From: Myxococcales bacterium UBA1238
GTDB lineage: Bacteria > Myxococcota_A > Bradymonadia > UBA7976 > UBA1532
NCBI GenBank assembly: GCA_002309015.1
Contig: DBWM01000071.1
Coordinates: forward strand, 1 to 16,530
DNA: 16,530 nt
Reading direction: 5' to 3'
Positions 6,056-13,288 of the stretch are shown in pieces. The number at the start of each line of letters is the position of its first letter. Positions within the stretch are counted from its first letter, which is position 1. The notes beneath the pieces are model-generated. The model was not told the DNA's origin and searched no databases. It worked only from the letters and a program-made list of their open reading frames with translations. The position numbers and the translations under genes are program-made.

Positions 6056-6466
6056 ATGGAAATGAAACAAGCCACCAAAGAATTCCGACTGACCGCCAAC
6101 AGACAGAAGATCCTCGGTCTCCTGCGCGAGGCGGGCGTTCCGCTCTCTCCAGCCGATGTTCAAAACCTCGACAAGAGCCTGGATCGGGTCACCATCTACC
6201 GCACCCTCGCCTCCCTGCACGAGCATCACCTTGCGCACCGCGTTCAGGGCGTAGACGGGATCTGGCGTTACTGCGCGCATCTGCCCTCTCCTGAAGGCAA
6301 ATGTGGCGGTAATCACCCCCATTTTCTCTGTCTGAGCTGCGGCGCGATGATGTGCCTGGAGGCGTATGCACTTCCTTTTATTGAACTGCCCCCCGATCTC
6401 GAGGTGCAGGGCAAGCAAATGGTCATCTATGGAAGATGTGCGCAATGCCGGAACAAGCGATCGTGA
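6056..6466 (+). CDS. Fur-family metal-dependent repressor (Zur/PerR-like)
   Basis: This 136-residue cytoplasmic transcription regulator has the winged-helix part at residues 10-75, with the recognition helix DRVTIYRTLASL (43-54). The metal-binding and dimer part follows. C92-X2-C95 and C128-X2-C131 form the structural zinc site, and H87-P-H89, with nearby E102 or E110, are candidate ligands of the sensing site. The form HPHFLCLSCG resembles Zur more than the HHDH motif of Fur, but the effector (zinc, iron, manganese or peroxide) cannot be settled by eye. No ribosome site precedes ATG 6056; a leaderless start fits the promoter. An in-frame ATG at 6062 is an alternative. The gene leads a three-gene operon with two membrane proteins, so it likely controls uptake of the ion or cofactor it senses. 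Confidence 0.9.
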   Translation: MEMKQATKEFRLTANRQKILGLLREAGVPLSPADVQNLDKSLDRVTIYRTLASLHEHHLAHRVQGVDGIWRYCAHLPSPEGKCGGNHPHFLCLSCGAMMCLEAYALPFIELPPDLEVQGKQMVIYGRCAQCRNKRS

Positions 6467-7059
6467 ACGACAGCGACCCCAAATGGAGGCATGCTGCGGT
6501 CTTCGGCGCACTCTGGGGATCCCTTGAGGTGACCCTGGGGGCCTTCCTTCACAGCTTAAGGATGCCGGGTACAGGCACGATCCTCACCATCTGCAGCGCC
6601 GCATTGATGGTTGCAGCCAAGCAACTCTTTCATGAGAGGGGCTTTGCGCTTCGTGCCGCTTTGGTTTGCGCGGTCCTGAAGTCCTTTTCACCCGGTGGCA
6701 TTATTTTTGGGCCCATGTGCGCGATCCTGGGGGAAGGTCTCATGATTGAAACGGCCTATCTTATGATCAGGCGACCGTATCCCGCAGCCCTGATTGCCGG
6801 CTGGTTTGCCGGATTATGGACGTTGGGGCAGTTCATCGTGCTTCGGCTTCTGCTCTATGGGACGACCATCTTCGAGCTTTACGTCGCCCTGCTTCAAAAA
6901 GGGGCCAAAGCCTTCGCGCTGCCCGAGTCCTGGGGCTGGCCTGCGCTCATTCTCTTCTGGGCATTGCTCTCTCTGACGGGCATCTTTGGGGGATGGATCG
7001 GGTATAAATTGGGTCAGGCGGTGCTCAAATCGCGCAAACAGGGGGTGCAGACGCCATGA
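6463..7059 (+). CDS. Six-helix membrane protein, ECF S-component-like
   Basis: The product has 198 residues from GTG 6463, which overlaps the stop of the regulator as GTGA, giving translational coupling. In-frame ATGs at 6445 and 6436 are alternatives. Six hydrophobic segments lie near residues 11-29, 38-56, 64-79, 80-101, 106-128 and 152-178, the size and helix number of substrate-binding S components of ECF transporters. The first helix carries E22 and H30 in a SLEVTLGAFLHSLRMPGTG segment, possible ligands for an ion or a polar substrate. There is no ATPase or permease domain of its own. The next gene overlaps by ATGA, so the two are probably one complex. The assignment is structural analogy, not a recognised family; it could be another small integral membrane protein. 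The substrate is unknown; control by a Fur-family protein suggests a metal or metal-containing cofactor. Confidence 0.6.
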   Translation: MNDSDPKWRHAAVFGALWGSLEVTLGAFLHSLRMPGTGTILTICSAALMVAAKQLFHERGFALRAALVCAVLKSFSPGGIIFGPMCAILGEGLMIETAYLMIRRPYPAALIAGWFAGLWTLGQFIVLRLLLYGTTIFELYVALLQKGAKAFALPESWGWPALILFWALLSLTGIFGGWIGYKLGQAVLKSRKQGVQTP

Positions 7060-8111
7060 ATGCAAAGCGGATCGCCCTGATCGCACTCTCCATCGGCGCC
7101 CTCGTCACCCAGATGCTGGGCGATCTCAGATGGGCTCTGGGGGGCCTGCTCGCGCTGATCATCGGTGCGCTCATCGCTGATCGCAAAGCGCTCCGCTTCT
7201 TAGGCAAGATTCATTTTTGGATCTTAAGCCTCGTCATCGGTTGCCTCGCGGGTCTTTTTTTGGGCGACAAGCCCGAGGTTTATTACGGCGTGAAGATCTC
7301 GATCAAAGGCCTCACAGCCGGCGCCGGAATGGTCGTTCGCAGCGCGGTCCTGCTGCTCTCGATGGCCCTTCTTGCGCGATCGATCAAAAAAGATCGCTTC
7401 ATGCGATGGGCCGAACGCCTGGGATTGAAAGCGCTCGCCCCGGCGGTCGATGCGGCGATCTCTTATCTCCCGGGACTTTGCTCGAGATGGGCCGAAATCC
7501 GCAAGGAAGCGGGCCTGAAACCGAAGGCGATGTTTGCGCTGATCGTCCGGATCCTCGATGAGACCGCGCGCATGGCCGAGCCGCAGAAGCGAAAGCTTTT
7601 TGCTGTGACCGGTGCCGTAGGGGCCGGAAAGACCGTCTTTCTTTTGAATCTGACCCAGAAGGCAAAGGAGCAGGGCATTCGCATCGCAGGATTCCTGCAG
7701 CTTCGGGAACCAAACCCCGGAACGCGCGACGGCTACCAATTAAAATCCCTTGCGGACGAGCGGATCGCGCCTCTTGCAACCTTCGATGCGGATCACTTCG
7801 TCTTCGATGATGCGGGGTTTACCCTTGCAAAAGAGGCGCTGGATGCGGCTACGGGCGCTGAGATCCTCTTTCTGGACGAGCTCGGCCATCAGGAAGCGGC
7901 GGGGAAGGGGCATCTGCCGGCGATCAAAAAGCTGCTCTCATGCGAGGGATCGCCCCTGGTGCTCTGCTGTGCGGTCTGTAAGCGGCGGCTGGACGAGATC
8001 GCAGAGCGCCTGGGACCTTACGATGCGGTGCTCGATCTCGATTCTGAGGGGGAGAGAGAGGGGCGTTCCGAGAAGTTTACGGCGGAACTGCTGGCTGCGG
8101 CAGGGCATTAA
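7056..8111 (+). CDS. Membrane protein fused to THEP1-like P-loop NTPase
   Basis: The product has 351 residues in two parts. The N-terminal part has hydrophobic segments near 5-20, 26-41, 53-70 and 86-107, then an amphipathic stretch (115-175) with YLPGLCSRWAEIRKEAG, which recalls the coupling helices of ECF T components (EcfT/CbiQ). The C-terminal part is a nucleotide-binding domain: Walker A GAVGAGKT (186-193), a G-F-x4-E-x3-G-T-R-D-G-Y stretch (212-227), and Walker B ILFLDE followed by LGHQE (270-280). These match the NTPase_1/THEP1 family (GF...E...G.R.GF and DEIGxxE). No ABC signature LSGGQ is present, so it is not an ordinary ECF ATPase. The start overlaps the upstream stop as ATGA. I infer an energising or regulatory partner for the upstream membrane protein. 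The NTPase call is firm; the T-like reading is tentative. Confidence 0.75.
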   Translation: MNAKRIALIALSIGALVTQMLGDLRWALGGLLALIIGALIADRKALRFLGKIHFWILSLVIGCLAGLFLGDKPEVYYGVKISIKGLTAGAGMVVRSAVLLLSMALLARSIKKDRFMRWAERLGLKALAPAVDAAISYLPGLCSRWAEIRKEAGLKPKAMFALIVRILDETARMAEPQKRKLFAVTGAVGAGKTVFLLNLTQKAKEQGIRIAGFLQLREPNPGTRDGYQLKSLADERIAPLATFDADHFVFDDAGFTLAKEALDAATGAEILFLDELGHQEAAGKGHLPAIKKLLSCEGSPLVLCCAVCKRRLDEIAERLGPYDAVLDLDSEGEREGRSEKFTAELLAAAGH

Positions 8112-8117
8112 GGGGGG

Positions 8118-9917
8118 TTATCTCAGCTGTACCTCGAGGCTGTAGGGGCCCTTCCAGTCGTTGAACCCGCCAACGTTCGAAACAAAGATGTAGATCTCCT
8201 GGTTCTGTTCCAGATCCAGATTGAGCGCGCTCCATTGATTCGTCAGTGGAGTGATGTCGTCGTTGCACGCGATCTCGGCATCCGGATCCGTGTAATTGCA
8301 GAACTGGCGCACAAACAGCAGGGTATCGCCGGCCATCTCTGTTCCGCTCGTCTCAAAATGCCATTTCCCCGAAACGGGGGCCACAAATTTGTAAGGCACG
8401 GCTTTTAAGATCTGCTGTTCATTGATTTGGCAGGTGCTCATGGTCTCGATGGTTGCAGTCTGCAGATTGCCCGAGCACAAATAGCGATTGTCGGTCTCGG
8501 TGGTGCATTCATTGAGATTCGCGACGGTCCAGGCGGCAGGGCAGGATGCAGACGGGATCTGGCAGGTGTAGCGATTGCCGCTGGCGAGGCAGAGTGTGCC
8601 GTCCGTGCAGCGGCTGAGCGCCGTTTTCGGATCGCAGGACTGGTTTTCGTTCTTGACGGGCGGCTCCTGCAGCACCAGATCCTTCGCTTCGCTCACAAAG
8701 CCGGACTCGTCGAACACCTGCAACGTGATGCTGTAAGCCGTCTCGAAGCCCTTCACCAAAAGTTCATTGAAGGTTCCGGTGTATTCGGTTGCGGTTTGCT
8801 CCAGTGTGGTAAAGCGATCGCGCGCCGTCCCGGGGGCGGGATCATAGAGCCCAAGGTAGTGCAGATCCTCGTGATCCTCGTCATACAGATGGATCACCGC
8901 CCCTTCGACGGGCAGCTGTTGCACCTTACCCTGCACCACAAAGCCCAGCGCGTTCGTGCGATGGTTGTACCAGGCCTCGAAACTCTCGATCGTGGGCGGC
9001 GGCGGCGGCAAACACAGCCATTGATCGCCGGATTCGAGACATTCGTTGTTCTGATCGATGCATACGTTGTCGACATGCAGCGGATCGCAGACAGCGTTTT
9101 CATGGGCCAGCGGCTGGCTTTCGAGGGGCAGCTCGATGAATGCGCTCACGTGATCCTTCTCGTCGCGCAAACGGGCGTGCAGCTTGCTGGCTGTGGGGAA
9201 GAGATCGAGGCCGTCTATCCGGATGCGCAGCTCGAAGTTTTCGTGGCCGTAGACCGGCGGCTTCTCGATTTCGTCGAGCGTGAGCGAAAACAGCGTGCCC
9301 TGAATCGAAGGGTCGTTCGCTGTGAGGACGTTGCCCTGGCTGTCGACGAATTCGATATCGATGCCCACCACATCGCGGCTGAGATCTTTGCCGATCAGTT
9401 TGACCAGCAGGCGATCGCTCTTCAGTGGGGAGCGGTAAGCGTGACTGCCGGTGGGGATGATCTCGGGCGTCGCGTCGGGTACGCAAATCTGGGCCGAGGT
9501 TGCGAGATCTTCGATGCAGAAGTGATCGCCGATGCAGGTCGCGGGATCGCAATCGGTGATCTGGGCGTCGTTTTCAGCGTCGTTTTCAGCGTCGTTTTCG
9601 GCGTCGTTTTCAGCGTCGTTTTCGGCGTCGTTTTCGGCGTCAGTTTCGGCGTCGTTTTCGGCATCTGCGTTGGCGTCGGTTTCGGCATCAGCAGAGGCGT
9701 CGGTGCTTGCGTCGTTTTCAGCATCAGCAGAGGCGTCGGTGCTTGCGTCGTGGCTTGCGTCGTGGCTGGCATCTACAGTGGCGTCGTGGCTGGCGTCTTC
9801 TCTCTGGAATGCATCTTGAGGGGGGATCCAGGCATCGTTGTCCGAATCGTCGTCGTCGCAGGCGGAGATCGCAAACAGCGCCGCGAAAAGGCTTAAGGTG
9901 ATGGGGAGTTTTTGCAT
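8118..9917 (-). CDS. Large surface lipoprotein with Asp/Ala linker and PPC-like domain
   Basis: The product has 599 residues. Residues 1-20 are a lipoprotein signal with lipobox ISAC (Cys20), followed by DDDD. AGGAAG lies 9 nt before the ATG. Residues about 36-120 form a low-complexity Asp/Ala/Asn/Glu linker, partly from a 12-bp DNA repeat. Three four-cysteine modules follow, each opening with CDP (CDPATC, CDPLHV, CDPKTA) and ending near C-x-I/L/V-P. The first two are each followed by a beta-rich segment that looks Ig-like (for example RLLVKLIGKDLSRDVVGI). The last ~100 residues (YKFVAPVSGKWHFET, then CNDD, ending GPYSLEVQL) match the bacterial pre-peptidase C-terminal (PPC) fold. No enzyme domain is present. 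It is probably anchored on the outer membrane surface, with a role in binding or adhesion that I cannot define. Its stop is 6 bp from the convergent NTPase gene. Confidence 0.85.
   Translation of the reverse strand: MQKLPITLSLFAALFAISACDDDDSDNDAWIPPQDAFQREDASHDATVDASHDASHDASTDASADAENDASTDASADAETDANADAENDAETDAENDAENDAENDAENDAENDAENDAQITDCDPATCIGDHFCIEDLATSAQICVPDATPEIIPTGSHAYRSPLKSDRLLVKLIGKDLSRDVVGIDIEFVDSQGNVLTANDPSIQGTLFSLTLDEIEKPPVYGHENFELRIRIDGLDLFPTASKLHARLRDEKDHVSAFIELPLESQPLAHENAVCDPLHVDNVCIDQNNECLESGDQWLCLPPPPPTIESFEAWYNHRTNALGFVVQGKVQQLPVEGAVIHLYDEDHEDLHYLGLYDPAPGTARDRFTTLEQTATEYTGTFNELLVKGFETAYSITLQVFDESGFVSEAKDLVLQEPPVKNENQSCDPKTALSRCTDGTLCLASGNRYTCQIPSASCPAAWTVANLNECTTETDNRYLCSGNLQTATIETMSTCQINEQQILKAVPYKFVAPVSGKWHFETSGTEMAGDTLLFVRQFCNYTDPDAEIACNDDITPLTNQWSALNLDLEQNQEIYIFVSNVGGFNDWKGPYSLEVQLR
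9565..9660 (-). repeat. 12-bp tandem repeat, eight units, encoding ENDA
   Basis: Eight consecutive 12-bp units (plus strand GCGTCGTTTTCR, one variant with CAG in place of CGT) encode seven ENDA and one ETDA. Related degenerate units continue to about 9790. Because the unit is four codons, expansion or loss lengthens or shortens the lipoprotein stalk without breaking the frame. Confidence 0.9.
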
Positions 9918-10243
9918 GCTTTCGAGCTTCCTGTTTTTGGGTATCGCGCAAGCTAAGCGAAAGTGATTTTAGGATGCAAGGGGATCTTGGGCTGCGCGCG
10001 TGGGCGTCAACGCTCTTTTGTCCGCTCGCCGCTCTCGCTGCGTTTTGAGGATGAGCGTGGGGGGCGGGGAGACGGTCGTAGGTGGCTGAGCCCGTTTGCG
10101 CCTGTTCTGCGTCGAATGCGTTGAGATTTCGCGGGCCGGCTGGCGCAGACCATCCCCTGTAACTGGCGCCGTAAGAAAAAAAGTTGCCCCGCGGGCCGTA
10201 ATTTTGGACGATAGTGGATGTTGCATACGGACTGGAGGCTTTC
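9918..10243. other. Intergenic region between divergent lipoprotein genes
   Basis: These 326 bp hold both promoters of the divergent lipoproteins. On the plus strand TTGCCC at about 10183 precedes GACGAT by 17 nt, and on the minus strand TTGCAT precedes TTAGCT by 17 nt; both are weak. No gene is supported here. Confidence 0.35.
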
Positions 10244-12319
10244 ATGAAAACTTCTGCTTTGCTGTTTTGTTCTCTTTTGCCGTTGGGGGCGTTTTTGTGG
10301 AGCTGCGGAGGGGATGACGACGACGACGATGTGGCCGCACCCTCTTTAAAACTTTCGGGGACCAATGCGGCTTGCGGTGGAAATGAATTGCCGGTGCCTT
10401 CCAAGGACGCATTGCAGTCGGGTAAATATGTGACGGGCAGCCTGACCGTTAAAGGTCGCGATCCGCACACGCAGTCGGGCTTCATGCTGCCCGATACCCC
10501 GATCGTGATCGAAGCCAAAGAAAACGCGAGCGCGGATGCCGGGAATGTGTATTTTCTTTCGACGCGCCAGGCGATCTTAAACCGTCAGGTCGACGCTTCC
10601 GCCAAAACCAGCGTGAGCCAGCCTCTGGCTTTGAATTCAGGCGAGGCGTTCGATCAGTTTTATTGCACTCAGGAAGGCACCGTGACGCTGACCGCGCACA
10701 CCTCTTACCAGGCGGGCGGTGTTGGAGAATCGGAGAATTACGAGAGCAATAAAGTTAAATTTGAATGCATCTCGGAGTCTGAATACAAGGAGCGCTGCGG
10801 TCCCCAAAGGACCCCGGCCAAACAGGACGCAGGAGTGGTCGTCGATGGCGGTGAAGAGATCCCGGAAGTGAATCTGGCGCCCTGGACGATCTCGACGGTG
10901 ACGGCAACGAGCGCCAATGATTTGGTGATCGGCACACGCGGCGGCACGAGCGGTTATCCGAACAGCCTCACGATCACGTTTAAGGTGCAGGACTCCGTGG
11001 GGCCCATCGAAGGCGTCGAGGTGAAATTCGAGCTGCCCGAAAACTCGCCTCCGCAGCTGGTTCTGGAACCTCCCACGGCGGTCACCAATGAAGACGGCTA
11101 CGCGCAGGTGATCCTTTACGCCGGAGGCTCCCCGGGCATCGTCTCGATCACGGCGACCGCAGTCTACGAAGAGTTGGAGCAAACCGCCCGCAGCGAGGCG
11201 ATCGTCATTCGCGGCGGTACCCCCAGCATGCGCAGCTTTGGATTCGCCTGCGAAGATCGCATCATTCCCGCCTTTACTTCGCGCTCTCAGGATGGCCGCT
11301 GGCATCTGGTGGACAGAGAAGGGACCCACTGCACCGTTCAGCTGGCCGATCGCGTTCAGGGTCGTATCGATACCAACACGCAGGTCTTCTTCTTAACCGA
11401 AGCGGGCACCATGGATGAAACTGTGCCCACCGACACCGATGGCCGCGCTTCGAGCCTGATGCGCATTGGAACGCCCGTTCCTGTAGACATCGCGCCCGCA
11501 GGTCCGAGCCCCAAGGACGGTCTGGTGCGCGTGGTCGCGATCACCCGCGGCGAGGAAGATTTCATCGATGTCAACGGTAACAAGATTTACGACGAAGGCA
11601 TCGACGAGTTCATCCCCGGCGAGCATGATCTGAGCGATCCCTACATTGACGCCAACGACAACGGTCAATACGACTGCAACGCCAATTACTGCGAGGAATT
11701 CAGGGATGCCAACCGCGCTGAAGGCCAGGAGAAGAAGTTCTCACCCCCCAACGGTCGCTGGGATGCCGACACCGAAATCTGGAAATCGACGCTCGTGCTT
11801 TGGGTTGGCGACGTGCGCACCGAGCAGATGGGCCGCGAATCTTCCATCACATACCAATGCCGCGAAGGCGCAGGCTGCAGCCGCTCACCCATCAATCCCG
11901 ACTGTCCCGCTGGCCTGGCGCTCTATACCGCCAAAGGCGGCGCCTTCGAAGTGACCGCATATTTTGTGGATCAAAACGGCAACTGCCCCGACGGTTATCA
12001 CAAGGGTCAGGTCTCGATTTCAGCTTCGGGCGATTACAGCATCGTGGGCAGTTCGCCGAACCTCGTTTACAGCGAGCGCCCCTTCGACGAGGATGTGTTC
12101 GAGAACGTCAACTTCGACATCCCCTGCTTTATGGGAAGCTATGAAAATCCGCAGGTTGCGGCCGTGAAATGGGCGGTGATCGATAAAGGCGAAGAGCCTG
12201 TGCCCGATGAAAGCGGCAAGACGGATTCGACGACGAGCGAAGTGGAAGTGTCGATCTCGTACGAAGACGCCAGCGGGAATCAAAAGACCCATATCTTCCA
12301 GGAGTCGATCTGCCGCTGA
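10244..12319 (+). CDS. Large lipoprotein with Big_1-like domain and calcium-type loops
   Basis: The product has 691 residues from ATG 10244, with GGAGG 5 nt upstream. The signal MKTSALLFCSLLPLGAFLWSC ends at a lipobox-like LWSC, followed by GGDDDDDD. Residues about 240-325 form a bacterial Ig-like (Big_1, invasin-type) domain: TFKVQDSVGPIEGVEVKFEL, then TNEDGYAQVILYAGGSPGIV. Residues 440-480 carry two Asp-rich loops, DVNGNKIYD (442-450) and DANDNGQYD (469-477), like the EF-hand/dockerin loops that bind calcium. An NGRWDADTEIW stretch follows, then a Cys-containing C-terminal region. No catalytic domain is seen. It should be lipid-anchored in the envelope and exposed, likely a structural or adhesive protein. 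Related architectures are, to my knowledge, common in deltaproteobacterial lineages. It is single and diverges from the other large lipoprotein. Confidence 0.85.
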   Translation: MKTSALLFCSLLPLGAFLWSCGGDDDDDDVAAPSLKLSGTNAACGGNELPVPSKDALQSGKYVTGSLTVKGRDPHTQSGFMLPDTPIVIEAKENASADAGNVYFLSTRQAILNRQVDASAKTSVSQPLALNSGEAFDQFYCTQEGTVTLTAHTSYQAGGVGESENYESNKVKFECISESEYKERCGPQRTPAKQDAGVVVDGGEEIPEVNLAPWTISTVTATSANDLVIGTRGGTSGYPNSLTITFKVQDSVGPIEGVEVKFELPENSPPQLVLEPPTAVTNEDGYAQVILYAGGSPGIVSITATAVYEELEQTARSEAIVIRGGTPSMRSFGFACEDRIIPAFTSRSQDGRWHLVDREGTHCTVQLADRVQGRIDTNTQVFFLTEAGTMDETVPTDTDGRASSLMRIGTPVPVDIAPAGPSPKDGLVRVVAITRGEEDFIDVNGNKIYDEGIDEFIPGEHDLSDPYIDANDNGQYDCNANYCEEFRDANRAEGQEKKFSPPNGRWDADTEIWKSTLVLWVGDVRTEQMGRESSITYQCREGAGCSRSPINPDCPAGLALYTAKGGAFEVTAYFVDQNGNCPDGYHKGQVSISASGDYSIVGSSPNLVYSERPFDEDVFENVNFDIPCFMGSYENPQVAAVKWAVIDKGEEPVPDESGKTDSTTSEVEVSISYEDASGNQKTHIFQESICR

Positions 12320-12346
12320 GCCGCCTGCGATTTTCCTGCCTTAAAA

Positions 12347-12362
12347 GCAACCTTGGGGTTGC
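12347..12362 (+). terminator. Possible weak terminator after the lipoprotein gene
   Basis: GCAACC (12347-12352) and GGTTGC (12357-12362) form a perfect 6-bp hairpin with loop TTGG, 28 nt after the stop. There is no real T tract, only ATCCTTTG, so termination would be inefficient or factor-dependent. Confidence 0.35.
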
Positions 12363-12420
12363 ATCCTTTGCCCAAATGGGCGCAAAAACCTCATTTCAAA
12401 GATGTGTTTGAACCTCACTC

Positions 12421-12449
12421 TCGACAGTGCGAGCGTTTCGCCGTACATT
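12421..12449 (+). promoter_or_regulatory. Promoter of the murI-ftsEX operon, probably leaderless
   Basis: TCGACA (12421-12426, five of six consensus bases) is followed after exactly 17 nt by TACATT (12444-12449, four of six). Initiation about 7 nt later falls at 12456-12457, next to the ATG at 12458. No Shine-Dalgarno precedes that ATG, which supports a leaderless or nearly leaderless message. Confidence 0.6.
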
Positions 12450-12457
12450 TTTTGCGC

Positions 12458-13288
12458 ATGCGAACTGGTGATCTTCAAAATGCGCCCATTGGCGTTTTCG
12501 ATTCGGGGCTTGGCGGGCTGACCGTTGCGGCCGCGCTGGCTGCGGCGTTGCCGAGCGAAGATTTGGTGTATCTGGGCGATACGGCGCGCGTGCCTTACGG
12601 TTCGCGATCCCCCGAAACCATTTTGCGCTATTTCTATAATAATTCCGCGTTCTTAAAGAATCTGGGCGTCAAGCTCATCGTGATCGCCTGCAACACGGTT
12701 TCGGCGCAGGTCCTCGATTTGAATCGGTTTTTGGATCTCCCTGTGCTCGGCGTGATTCAGCCGGGGGCGAGGGCGGCGCTTGCGGCTTCCCGTGGAGGCA
12801 CGCTTGCGGTGATCGGCACCAAGGCGACGGTCAAATCGGGCGCTTACGTGAAAGCGATCGCGGCGCTGGATCCCGGACGCAGGGTGCTTCAGGCGGCCTG
12901 CCCGCTGTTTGTGCCGCTGGTGGAGGAAGGCTGGCTCGATCATCCCGTGACGCGCTCGGTGGCCTGCGAATATTTGCGCTTTTTGGAAGGCACCGATGTC
13001 GATACGGTGATTTTGGGCTGCACGCATTACCCGCTGTTAAAGCCGTTGCTGACGGAAGTTTGCCAAACCATTCGTCCGGGCGTGCAGATGCTCGATCCGG
13101 CGCATGCGGTCGCCATGGAAGTGAAATTGTTGTTGGAATCCTTGCATTTGCAGCGTAGCGGCCAGGGTACCCGGCGCTTTTTTGTGACCGACGCGCCCGA
13201 GCAGGCTCAGGCGGTCGCCTCGCGCTTTTGGGGGCAGGCTGTGGGCGAAGAGTTGCGGTTTGAGCAGGTCGATCTGGAGGTCAAATGA
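12458..13288 (+). CDS. murI: Glutamate racemase
   Basis: MurI interconverts L- and D-glutamate in the cytoplasm, supplying D-Glu for peptidoglycan. The 276-residue product has the family motifs: IGVFDSGLGGLTV (11-23) with the conserved Asp15-Ser16, YLGDTARVPYGSRS (38-51), the first catalytic cysteine in ACNT (C78), GVIQPGARAA (98-107) and the second catalytic cysteine with its histidine partner in LGCTHYPLL (C188, H190). The frame is open upstream to a TTG at 12353, but that stretch has no family similarity, so ATG 12458 is chosen. The length is normal. The stop overlaps the next gene as ATGA. It heads an operon with cell-division genes, linking cell-wall precursor supply to division. Confidence 0.97.
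   Translation: MRTGDLQNAPIGVFDSGLGGLTVAAALAAALPSEDLVYLGDTARVPYGSRSPETILRYFYNNSAFLKNLGVKLIVIACNTVSAQVLDLNRFLDLPVLGVIQPGARAALAASRGGTLAVIGTKATVKSGAYVKAIAALDPGRRVLQAACPLFVPLVEEGWLDHPVTRSVACEYLRFLEGTDVDTVILGCTHYPLLKPLLTEVCQTIRPGVQMLDPAHAVAMEVKLLLESLHLQRSGQGTRRFFVTDAPEQAQAVASRFWGQAVGEELRFEQVDLEVK

Noticed and set aside
8105..8120. Terminator between the convergent NTPase and lipoprotein genes
   Set aside because: The stops are only 6 bp apart and no T-tailed hairpin is visible; ends of both transcripts probably overlap.
8427..9896. 489-residue plus-strand open frame with VVFSVVFGV-type hydrophobic repeats
   Set aside because: It is the antisense of the 8118-9917 lipoprotein. The repeats are the complement of the ENDA codons, and there is no signal or ribosome site. 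Codon bias of the real gene keeps it open.
9724..10518. 264-residue minus-strand frame bridging the two lipoprotein starts
   Set aside because: It overlaps both real genes in wrong frames, is rich in Arg/Ser low complexity and has no ribosome site.
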